From positions 1-6,361 of the forward strand of contig DAOVQV010000098.1 in NCBI GenBank assembly GCA_030628445.1: a DNA stretch of 6,361 nucleotides, written 5' to 3'. The DNA is from Phycisphaerae bacterium (GTDB taxonomy: Bacteria; Planctomycetota; Phycisphaerae; SM23-33). A program made the translations under genes and the position numbers. Shown here in pieces: positions 1 to 5,317 of the stretch. Below the pieces are notes generated by a model. The model searched no databases. It had not been told where the DNA came from and worked only from the letters and a program-made list of their open reading frames with translations. How positions within the stretch are numbered: the first letter of the stretch is position 1; every line of letters starts with the position of its first letter.

Positions 1-1897
1 AGACTACGCCCATCTGTCCTATGAACGCCTCTTTGGCGGCCATCGAACCCAGCAACGCCGTGGAGATTTTCCAGTCAAACCCGCATGGCTTCATGACCGG
101 TGCCATGAACCCGCCAAGCCTCCCTATCGCCGAGTGAGTGAGCTTCGCCCGGTGGATCGCCGCCTGGGTGTCTTGTCCTTCAGCTTGGGCCTGGCGGGCG
201 ATTTGCTGCTGCTGTTGTGCGGATAAGACGGGCCAGGTCTTCAACGCCCAAAGCACGATGACGACGGCGAGGATGATCGTCCCGGCCTTTTTTATGTACT
301 GCCATGTCCGCTCCCATGTATGCACGAGCAACCCGCGCAGCGCGGGGAGGCGGTAGGGCGGCAGCTCCAGGATGAACGGGGTTACCTCGCCGCGGAAGAT
401 CGTCGCACGGAAGATCTTGATGCAGCAGGCGGCCAGGACGATCCCGAGCATGTAAATCCCGAACAGTATCAGCGCCTGGTTGGTTATCTGGATTACCCCC
501 AGCAGGCGGAAGAGCACGCGCGGCCGGAAGAAGGCGCCCAGGATCAGGACGTAGACGGGCAGACGGGCCCCGCAGCTCATCAGCGGTAAGGCGAGCATCG
601 TCGTCAACCGATCGCGGCGGGTCTCCAGTATCCGCGTAGCCATCACCGCCGGGACGGTGCACCCGAACCCGATCAACATGGGTATAAAGCTCTTTCCGTG
701 CAGCCCGATCTTGTGCATCAGTTTGTCCAAGATAAAGGCTGCTCGGGCCATGTACCCTGAGTCTTCCAGGATTGCGATGGCGAGGTACAGCAGCATGATC
801 AGCGGCGCAAACGACATGACCGCTCCGACTCCCTCGATAACACCATCTGCAAGCAGGCTTACCAAGAGGCTGTCGCCCGCCGGCGCGAGGGACCTGGCGC
901 TGTCCGCCAGGGCCTCCTTCCAGCCGTCCAGGACCTGCACCATCGGGTTACCCAGTCTGAAGGTCAGCTGGAATACCAGGTACATCGCCACGGCGAAGAC
1001 GGGTACGCCGACGAACCGGTTGGTCAGGACCGCATCGATCTTGTCGCTGAGGGCATGGCGGGCCTCGACGGTGCGCTTGACCGCCTCGGTGCAGGCGCCG
1101 GAGATGAACCCGTATCGTCTATCGGCCAGTATTATCTCGCAGGAGTCGCCGCAGACCCTCTCGATGTGCGTTCGCAGGCGGCGCGCCTCGGTGAGGATCT
1201 TCTCGGCCCGCTGTCCGCAGAGCTTGTTGAGGCGTTTGATCGTCTCGGCGTCGCCCTCCAGTAGTTTGACCGCGAACCAGCGCTTGCGGGCCTCGAGGTC
1301 AGTTTCTCGGGCGAGCATATCTTCCAGCTGCGACAGATGCGGCTCGATCTCGCTTCCGTAGTTGGGTTGTTGTTGGGTTTTCACCGCAGCATCGCGCTGT
1401 TGGGCCGCCGCGACGGCTGCGCTGAGCAGATCGTCTATCCCGGTGCCCTTGTGCGCGACCGTCGGGACGATCGGGACGCCCAGAAGCTGCGAGAGCTTCT
1501 TGTTGTCGATGCTGTAACCTTGCGCCGCGGCGAGGTCGGATTTATTGAACGCCAACACCAGTGGGGCCGACAGCTCGATGAACTGTGTCGCCAGGTAGAG
1601 GTTCCGCTCCAGATTGGACGAGTCGATGATGTCGACGACGACGTCGGGGCTTTGCTCTATGACGAAGTTGCGGGCGACCACCTCTTCGATGCTGTAGGGT
1701 GTCAGGGAGTATGTACCGGGCAGATCAACCACGTTCAGCTCTGTCTCGTGGTGCTGGGCCAGGCCCTCCTTCTTCTCGACAGTGACGCCGGGATAATTCC
1801 CTACGTGCTGGCGCGAGCCGGTTATGGCGTTGAAGATCGTTGTCTTACCTGAGTTGGGATTCCCCGCCAGTGCGATTGTGAATCGTGGTTTGCTCAT
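1..1897 (-). CDS. feoB: Ferrous iron transport protein B (FeoB), 3' end beyond window
   Basis: FeoB is the inner-membrane Fe(II) permease with an N-terminal GTPase domain. My own minus-strand translation from the ATG at 1897-1895 stays open for 632 codons to the left edge. The G domain shows GNPNSGKTT (residues 12-20, P-loop), VGNYPGVTVE (32-41, switch I Thr39), DLPG (58-61), NKSD (118-121) and TVAHKG (146-151, G5 region). A helical GDI-like cytosolic segment follows (about 180-280). The permease part has EDSGYMARAAF (Met383), GFGCTVP (Cys413), MSCGARLP (440-447) and AAKEAF (Lys622), all hallmark FeoB blocks. There is no internal stop or frameshift. FeoB proteins are usually about 650-800 residues, so only the last helices are missing. 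The start overlaps the feoA stop by one base (TGATG), which suggests translational coupling; a GGGAG sits 12 bases upstream inside feoA. Identification is very secure. Confidence 0.97.
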   Translation of the reverse strand, partial: MSKPRFTIALAGNPNSGKTTIFNAITGSRQHVGNYPGVTVEKKEGLAQHHETELNVVDLPGTYSLTPYSIEEVVARNFVIEQSPDVVVDIIDSSNLERNLYLATQFIELSAPLVLAFNKSDLAAAQGYSIDNKKLSQLLGVPIVPTVAHKGTGIDDLLSAAVAAAQQRDAAVKTQQQPNYGSEIEPHLSQLEDMLARETDLEARKRWFAVKLLEGDAETIKRLNKLCGQRAEKILTEARRLRTHIERVCGDSCEIILADRRYGFISGACTEAVKRTVEARHALSDKIDAVLTNRFVGVPVFAVAMYLVFQLTFRLGNPMVQVLDGWKEALADSARSLAPAGDSLLVSLLADGVIEGVGAVMSFAPLIMLLYLAIAILEDSGYMARAAFILDKLMHKIGLHGKSFIPMLIGFGCTVPAVMATRILETRRDRLTTMLALPLMSCGARLPVYVLILGAFFRPRVLFRLLGVIQITNQALILFGIYMLGIVLAACCIKIFRATIFRGEVTPFILELPPYRLPALRGLLVHTWERTWQYIKKAGTIILAVVIVLWALKTWPVLSAQQQQQIARQAQAEGQDTQAAIHRAKLTHSAIGRLGGFMAPVMKPCGFDWKISTALLGSMAAKEAFIGQMGVV

Positions 1898-2211
1898 CAG
1901 TGGTTTGTTCTCCCGCTCGTCGGACGAACCATGATCCGATGCACCATTCCGCGGCCGAGCACGAAGCGGGCGTTCTTCAGAGAGATGATCAGCGGGCCTG
2001 GGTGGTCCCTCCCCAGCACGGTGAAGCGAACGCCCGGCCTGATGCCCATCTCGGCGAGACGATGTTGCAGGCCCCTACCGGCCCGGGCGCAGACGAACTC
2101 GACCTCCTGCCCCGTCGCCACAACCGCAAGGGGTACAGCTGATCCCCGATCCGGTGGGCGCGGCGGCGATCCCTCCCCCCCCGTCGGTTCATTTGGCGTC
2201 GTGTGGGTCAT
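1897..2211 (-). CDS. feoA: Ferrous iron transport protein A (FeoA)
   Basis: FeoA is a small cytosolic SH3-like protein needed for FeoB-dependent Fe(II) uptake, thought to act on the FeoB GTPase domain. The 104-residue product has a FeoA core at about residues 26-96: VPLAVVATGQEVEF, then RLAEMGIRPG (51-60), a VRFTVLGRD strand, PLIISLKNARFVLGRGM and a closing IMV strand. Typical FeoA proteins are about 75-85 residues. The excess is a Pro/Gly/Thr-rich N-terminal stretch of about 25 residues that looks disordered. The ATG at 2211 is the only ATG before the core; the alternative is an in-frame GTG at Val31, which would cut into the core. AGGTGAT (2230-2224) upstream complements the 16S 3' end, but its spacing is long (12 bases). 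The gene sits between the metal-dependent repressor and feoB, in the same operon. Confidence 0.93.
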   Translation of the reverse strand: MTHTTPNEPTGGEGSPPRPPDRGSAVPLAVVATGQEVEFVCARAGRGLQHRLAEMGIRPGVRFTVLGRDHPGPLIISLKNARFVLGRGMVHRIMVRPTSGRTNH

Positions 2212-2223
2212 TTCAAGATCTTT

Positions 2224-2230
2224 ATCACCT
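2224..2230 (-). promoter_or_regulatory. Shine-Dalgarno of feoA overlapping the repressor stop codon
   Basis: AGGTGAT matches the anti-Shine-Dalgarno sequence of 16S rRNA, and its first A is also the last base of the repressor gene's TGA stop. The gap to the feoA ATG is 12 bases, longer than the usual optimum. The overlap suggests that ribosomes finishing the repressor can re-initiate on feoA. Confidence 0.6.
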
Positions 2231-2745
2231 CATGCAGCGGCGCCGCCTGGTTCGCCGGCCTTCTCGTCACCAGTCTCCAGACAATACTTCTCAAACGCCT
2301 CAGACACCCCTTGCTCCCAGAACTGCGATTCTTGAACGAACCGGGCGAACTTGCTGAGCCTGCTGAGTACGACATCGTCGACGCCGTGTTCCATGCGGCA
2401 GGCGTTGGCGTCGGCGCGCCGCTCGTCAAGGTGGAGGACCTCCGTCAGGAAACTGCGAATGACCTGGTGCCGCTGGCGGACCTGCTGCGCCGCGGCCCTA
2501 CCGCGATCCGTCAGCGTGATGACCTCGTAGGGGTCGTAGTTGACCAACCGTCGCTTCGAAAGGGCCCGCAGGGCCGCCGTGACCGACGACATCGAGACGC
2601 CCAGACGTTTTGCAATGTCGCGCACGCGGGCGACCTGCCCTTGGGCGGACAGCTCCAATATCGCCTCGAGGTAATCCTCGAGCGAGCCGCTAAGGTCCTT
2701 GCGTCCCTTGGGTTTCGCTTTGGGCCTTGTCTTGGAGATCGTCAA
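2230..2745 (-). CDS. DtxR/MntR-family metal-dependent transcriptional repressor
   Basis: This is a 171-residue metalloregulator that probably represses the feo operon when loaded with Fe(II) or Mn(II). Residues 21-75 form a winged helix-turn-helix: SLEDYLEAILEL, then IAKRLGVSMSSVTAALRALSKRRLV with the recognition helix around 51-62. A dimerisation domain with metal ligands follows. Aligned at a constant offset of 14 to DtxR, the ligands are Asp24 (Met10 in DtxR, Asp8 in MntR), Glu27, His93 (DtxR His79), Cys116 (DtxR Cys102), Glu119 and His120. The protein ends shortly after the second domain, so the C-terminal SH3 domain of full-length DtxR/IdeR (about 226-230 residues) is absent. A Lys/Arg-rich arm (5-16) precedes the HTH. 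The start is a TTG, the only usable start before the HTH. AGGA abuts it with no spacing, and a GGA lies 9 bases upstream, so initiation may be weak. feoA follows after 17 bases. Whether iron or manganese is the effector is inferred from the neighbours. Confidence 0.92.
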   Translation of the reverse strand: MTISKTRPKAKPKGRKDLSGSLEDYLEAILELSAQGQVARVRDIAKRLGVSMSSVTAALRALSKRRLVNYDPYEVITLTDRGRAAAQQVRQRHQVIRSFLTEVLHLDERRADANACRMEHGVDDVVLSRLSKFARFVQESQFWEQGVSEAFEKYCLETGDEKAGEPGGAAA

Positions 2746-2791
2746 TCCTACCGTTCCGACGAGCCCGCCGGATAAGGGATTAGAATCAGTT

Positions 2792-2811
2792 AAGTTCGAC
2801 CTATCAAACTT
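2792..2811 (-). promoter_or_regulatory. Candidate operator: 20-bp near-palindrome upstream of the repressor gene
   Basis: On the minus strand the arms are AAGTTTGA and TCGAACTT, separated by TAGG. They pair over 8 positions with one mismatch. The site ends 46 bases upstream of the repressor's TTG start, in the AT-richer part of the intergenic region. DtxR-family dimers bind roughly 18-22-bp inverted repeats and often autoregulate, so size and place fit. No known consensus is matched exactly; function is inferred. Confidence 0.5.
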
Positions 2812-2835
2812 TCTATCGACAGACTAACAAACTTT
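2801..2835 (-). repeat. Direct repeat of the operator arm (two copies, 23 bp apart)
   Basis: AAAGTTTGTTAG (2835-2824) and AAAGTTTGATAG (2812-2801) differ at a single base and start 23 bp apart, about two helical turns. The downstream copy is the left arm of the near-palindrome; the upstream copy has no matching opposite arm. It could be a half-site allowing a second repressor dimer to bind on the same face of the DNA. Confidence 0.45.
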
Positions 2836-2849
2836 GGCCAATAAAACAA
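2803..2849 (-). promoter_or_regulatory. Candidate promoter region of the dtxR-family/feoA/feoB operon
   Basis: This AT-rich stretch is the only plausible promoter between the HEAT gene stop and the repressor start. Two weak sigma70-like pairings are visible: TTGTTT (2849-2844) with TAGTCT (2826-2821), spacer 17; and TTGTTA (2830-2825) with TTTGAT (2808-2803), spacer 16. The second would place the -10 inside the near-palindrome, as expected for repression by occlusion. Neither is strong and the choice is a guess. A perfect TTGGCCAA palindrome (2841-2834) also lies here. Confidence 0.3.
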
Positions 2850-2912
2850 GCACTGATTCCACTTTTCTGCTCTTGGTGGGTAAGGATGGCTTATGCCTTG
2901 CTGCTGCGTAAG

Positions 2913-4382
2913 TTACCTGATCTGCCGTGCCAGGGCATCGGCGGCGTTTTGGGCCTGACCGTCGATTTTCAGCAGGTACCAACTGACCAGGACACCCAAG
3001 CCCGGATCTCGTGAAGTGGGTCGGTTGAGGATTGCTCGCAGCTTGGCGGCCGCCTCCGGGTCTGCGAAGTACCCCAGCACCAGCGCTGCGTTGGTCGCCG
3101 GTTGTTCGTAGGGACTTGCGAGAAACGGCCGCGCTAAGCTACAAACGGCGCGGTTCTGCGACTGCAGCAGGCCGGCCGTGACTACTCGCGTTATTGTGCT
3201 GTATCGGCGCGACAGAATCTCTTTCAATCCAGCCATCGCCGCCGGCGTGTCCAAGTCGGCCAGGATTCCCGCCGCAGTCGCCGCCAGGTGGTGTTCCGTC
3301 TCGGGCCGGGGAGCATTCGGTTCAACCGAGCGGATGTAATCCAGAAGCGCCTCGGTGTAGAAACCTGCCGCCTCGCGGTCGGCGTCGATGTCCTGTCGCG
3401 CGCGGCGAAGAATCCCGTCAACTACGATCGGGTGTCCAAGCTTCATTGCAGCGGCGACGGCCTGGGCTGCCTTCTGTCCGCCCTCCGTCCGAGCCAGCTC
3501 AAACCGCGCCATCAGACCCAGCGCGTCGTCGTGGGCGGCGATCGCCTCCAGATGGACCCTGGCGTCGTCGCAGTCGGCGAGTATCGCCAACACCTGCGTG
3601 CGGAAGACCAGGTCCGGCGACTTGCCTATCGCTTCTCGCATCGTCGCCGAGGCCTTGGGCGAAATAGCCGCGTATGCCATATACGCCCGCAGCCTCAGTG
3701 CTTTCGATCCCGTCCGGGCCACACGCTCGACCAGCTCGGCGGCGGGGGAGACCTTCCCTCGCTGGATCTGCTCGAGCATAAGCTGCTTCAGAAGCTCGCC
3801 GGTGTCTGCACCGCACAGGACTTGGCCGATCGGGGCCAGCTGATCGGTGTGCCCGAGCATCAGCAGGGCGATTCTCGCCAGGTTTGCGGTGGCGGGGTCC
3901 GCCGAGCCGCTTAGGTCTTGCAGGACATCCGCCGTTTGCAGGATCTGCCCTTGCTGCGCCAGCGCGCAGGCGGCGAGGCAGCGGATCCTTTCGTCGTCGG
4001 CGCCCAGCGCTTCGGTGAGGTCATCGGCCGAAATCGCATCGAGGGCTATGAGGTGTCCCAGTGCCTGGCGGCGAACCTGAACCGACAGATCGCCCTTGAG
4101 CCGCTCGAGCATCACCGGGGCGGCGTCCTTACCCAAGACCCGCACCAGGGCCCTCATCGCCAGCTGTTTGCACTGAGGGTCGCCCCCGCGCGCAAGGGCT
4201 CCCAGCGGCGCGGCCAGTTCCTTGTCGCCGGTGGCTGAAAGGGCCGCCAGTACTACTTCCAGCCGGTTCGGGTCTGTCTGCCGCAGTGCGTCAACCAGGT
4301 ACGCTTGCGGATCGTGCCCTTGGTCGCCCGGCCCCGACGCGACCGGAACAACGGCGACCAATAGCGAAAGTAAGTAACTCAA
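2913..4382 (-). CDS. HEAT-repeat (armadillo-like) protein, probably exported
   Basis: This is a 489-residue protein of unknown specific role. Residues 1-16 are hydrophobic (YLLSLLVAVVPVAS) and end in a plausible signal-peptidase site near Ser16, but the start lacks the usual Lys/Arg, so export is likely rather than certain. From about residue 25 to the end it is an array of short helical pairs rich in Ala and Leu with HEAT-like spacing, for example PQCKQLAMRALVRVL (69-83), VQVRRQALGHLIAL (101-114), ERIRCLAACALAQQG (131-145) and the stretch at 431-452. HEAT arrays act as protein-binding scaffolds, so no enzymatic activity is claimed. Cysteines at 71, 135, 139, 190, 271 and 414 are notable for an exported protein. 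The start is TTG: GAGG lies 6 bases upstream and an in-frame TAG sits just two codons before it. It ends 167 bases before the repressor gene and is probably transcribed separately from feo. Confidence 0.85.
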   Translation of the reverse strand: MSYLLSLLVAVVPVASGPGDQGHDPQAYLVDALRQTDPNRLEVVLAALSATGDKELAAPLGALARGGDPQCKQLAMRALVRVLGKDAAPVMLERLKGDLSVQVRRQALGHLIALDAISADDLTEALGADDERIRCLAACALAQQGQILQTADVLQDLSGSADPATANLARIALLMLGHTDQLAPIGQVLCGADTGELLKQLMLEQIQRGKVSPAAELVERVARTGSKALRLRAYMAYAAISPKASATMREAIGKSPDLVFRTQVLAILADCDDARVHLEAIAAHDDALGLMARFELARTEGGQKAAQAVAAAMKLGHPIVVDGILRRARQDIDADREAAGFYTEALLDYIRSVEPNAPRPETEHHLAATAAGILADLDTPAAMAGLKEILSRRYSTITRVVTAGLLQSQNRAVCSLARPFLASPYEQPATNAALVLGYFADPEAAAKLRAILNRPTSRDPGLGVLVSWYLLKIDGQAQNAADALARQIR

Positions 4383-4388
4383 AACCTA

Positions 4389-4392
4389 CCTC
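4389..4392 (-). promoter_or_regulatory. Shine-Dalgarno fixing the TTG start of the HEAT-repeat gene
   Basis: GAGG, continuing as GAGGTAGG, sits 6 bases before the TTG at 4382-4380. An in-frame TAG at 4388-4386 excludes any earlier start, so the non-ATG start is well supported. Confidence 0.7.
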
Positions 4393-4400
4393 GTATCTGG

Positions 4401-4422
4401 TGGCGGCGTGTTTCGGCCGCCA
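4401..4422 (-). other. Small hairpin in the leader of the HEAT-repeat gene
   Basis: TGGCGGC and GCCGCCA form a perfect 7-bp GC-rich stem with an 8-base loop, ending 8 bases upstream of the Shine-Dalgarno of the HEAT gene. It has no U-tract, so it is not a clear terminator. It might influence ribosome access, or be chance in GC-rich DNA. The rest of 4383-4563 shows no convincing gene or strong promoter. Confidence 0.3.
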
Positions 4423-4563
4423 GCGCTGCACACATGACCGATATGAATTCGGCGTTGATCATCGCTATTGCAGTTGCGTCGTGGCCTCTTGCTTTCTTGG
4501 TCGATTGTTTTGGCGCCGGTTTATGTTCGGCCCTTCAGGTTACTTGATCTTACCCGGAAAGGA

Positions 4564-4597
4564 AACGCCGAATCGCCGCTCGGCCCCATTCGGCGTT
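4564..4597 (-). terminator. Likely intrinsic terminator of the 153-residue protein gene
   Basis: AACGCCGAAT (4564-4573) and ATTCGGCGTT (4588-4597) form a perfect 10-bp inverted repeat around a 14-base GC-rich loop that can fold further (GCC/GGC). On the minus strand it begins one base after the tandem TGA-TAA stop and is followed by TTTCCTTTCC, a broken U-tract. Position and stem strength fit termination of the gene upstream; the imperfect T-run makes efficiency uncertain. Confidence 0.7.
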
Positions 4598-4598
4598 A

Positions 4599-5060
4599 TC
4601 AAGAGGCGGTACCCTTCGGGCCTGATGAATTTGCCTTGGAATCCGCTTCTGTCGCGGTTCGCGTGGGGGTGGTGCTGGGATTGGTGCTTGTGTTGGATAT
4701 CTGCTCGAGGGGTACCAGCAGTTGGGCAGGGGCGGTTTGGGCTGGGTGTTGAGCTTGGGCGTCGGTGCGGGCGGCGAGTGTTCCCTCGCTGAGCAGGGCA
4801 AGGGCGGCCTTGCGGGCGGTCTCGACGTTGGTTCCCTCGGCCAGTTCCGCCAGGCGGTTCGCCATCTCGCTGACGCACGCGGCGGTCTTGTGGGAGGCGA
4901 CGGCTGCGGCCAGTTGCTCGTCCAACCTCAACTGCTCCCGTAACCGCTTCGAGTTCAGGGCCCTCCGCAGTTGGTAGGGATGACCTTCAAACAGTTCCAT
5001 GATCTGGGCGGAGGTCTTACCTTCTCGTATCCACTTCAACAGTTCCATGTAGCTTGGCAT
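4599..5060 (-). CDS. Conserved-looking hypothetical protein with possible N-terminal HTH
   Basis: I do not recognise this 153-residue protein. It is well supported as a gene: AAGGAG lies 6 bases before the ATG and a strong hairpin follows its TGA. Residues 3-45 look like a small helix-turn-helix-type segment (WIREGKTSAQIMELFEGHP then LRRALNSKRLREQL). Residues 46-92 form a long helical stretch containing MANRLAELAEGTNVETARKAALALL. Residues about 118-153 are a Thr/Ser/Pro/Asn-rich tail that looks disordered, and no membrane segment or signal peptide is visible. The HTH plus helical layout loosely resembles small DNA-binding proteins, including terminase small subunits, but no phage genes lie nearby and I do not assign a function. 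Cytoplasmic location is inferred. It lies 257 bases downstream of mgtE and could be read through from it or have its own promoter. Confidence 0.8.
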   Translation of the reverse strand: MPSYMELLKWIREGKTSAQIMELFEGHPYQLRRALNSKRLREQLRLDEQLAAAVASHKTAACVSEMANRLAELAEGTNVETARKAALALLSEGTLAARTDAQAQHPAQTAPAQLLVPLEQISNTSTNPSTTPTRTATEADSKANSSGPKGTAS

Positions 5061-5317
5061 TAGCTGCTCCTTGTGATCTTCGCTGCGTGGGGGGCGCCGG
5101 ATTGGGTCGGTCCCCGCCGCCGAAAAGCGGTATGTCCTTCCACCCTTACAGGGCGCGACAAGCTTTGCGCGCGCACGGAGGGTTGTTTTTCGGATGGGTC
5201 GCGGCCGAACTCATGGCCTGGCCGGGAAAAGAAAATTGTGAAGAAAAATCGCTATCGCGGTGTCGCCTTGCGGCCGTGCGCGCGCAGTCGTGGTTTTCGG
5301 CCTGCCAAGTCCCGGCC
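5061..5317. other. Intergenic region between mgtE and the hypothetical gene
   Basis: These 257 bases hold no gene I can support. A short T-rich minus-strand stretch (about 5228-5249) follows only a 3-bp stem with a GATA loop (5251-5260), which is too weak to call an mgtE terminator. The AT-rich tract could belong to a promoter for the downstream hypothetical gene, but no clear -35/-10 pair is seen. No tRNA or recognised riboswitch is visible. Confidence 0.4.
5067..5072 (-). promoter_or_regulatory. Strong Shine-Dalgarno of the 153-residue protein
   Basis: AAGGAG with a 6-base spacer to the ATG at 5060 is close to ideal. It fixes the first methionine rather than Met5 as the start, and is the best ribosome binding site in the window. 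Confidence 0.75.

Noticed and set aside
180..662. 160-codon minus-strand frame rich in Arg and Pro
   Set aside because: It is a shifted frame of feoB. The correct frame carries GFGCTVP and MSCGARLP in the same bases.
657..1361. 234-codon plus-strand reading frame, with other plus-strand frames over 1-1860
   Set aside because: It lies entirely antisense to the FeoB coding frame, whose conserved motifs are unambiguous. Low-stop antisense frames are expected in GC-rich genes, and the product has biased, family-less composition.
2203..2775. 190-codon plus-strand frame over the repressor gene
   Set aside because: Antisense shadow of the DtxR-family gene; no ribosome site and no recognisable domain.
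2834..2841. TTGGCCAA palindrome as the repressor operator
   Set aside because: Only 8 bp, with no extended symmetry and shorter than DtxR-family sites. The 2792-2811 element is the better candidate.
3288..3914. Plus-strand frames of 151-208 codons inside the HEAT gene
   Set aside because: Antisense to a coherent repeat protein; they overlap each other in different frames and lack domain features.
4599..5060. Phage terminase small-subunit identity for the 153-residue protein
   Set aside because: The resemblance is only in layout; no portal, large terminase, capsid or integrase gene is present nearby.
5241..5260. Possible mgtE terminator: small GATA-loop stem followed by a T-run on the minus strand
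   Set aside because: Only three base pairs close the loop before a mismatch, too weak to call.
5220..5317. 8-bp inverted repeat GGCCGGGA/TCCCGGCC flanking the post-mgtE region
   Set aside because: The arms are 82 bases apart, and an 8-bp GC match is expected by chance in a GC-rich interval of this size.
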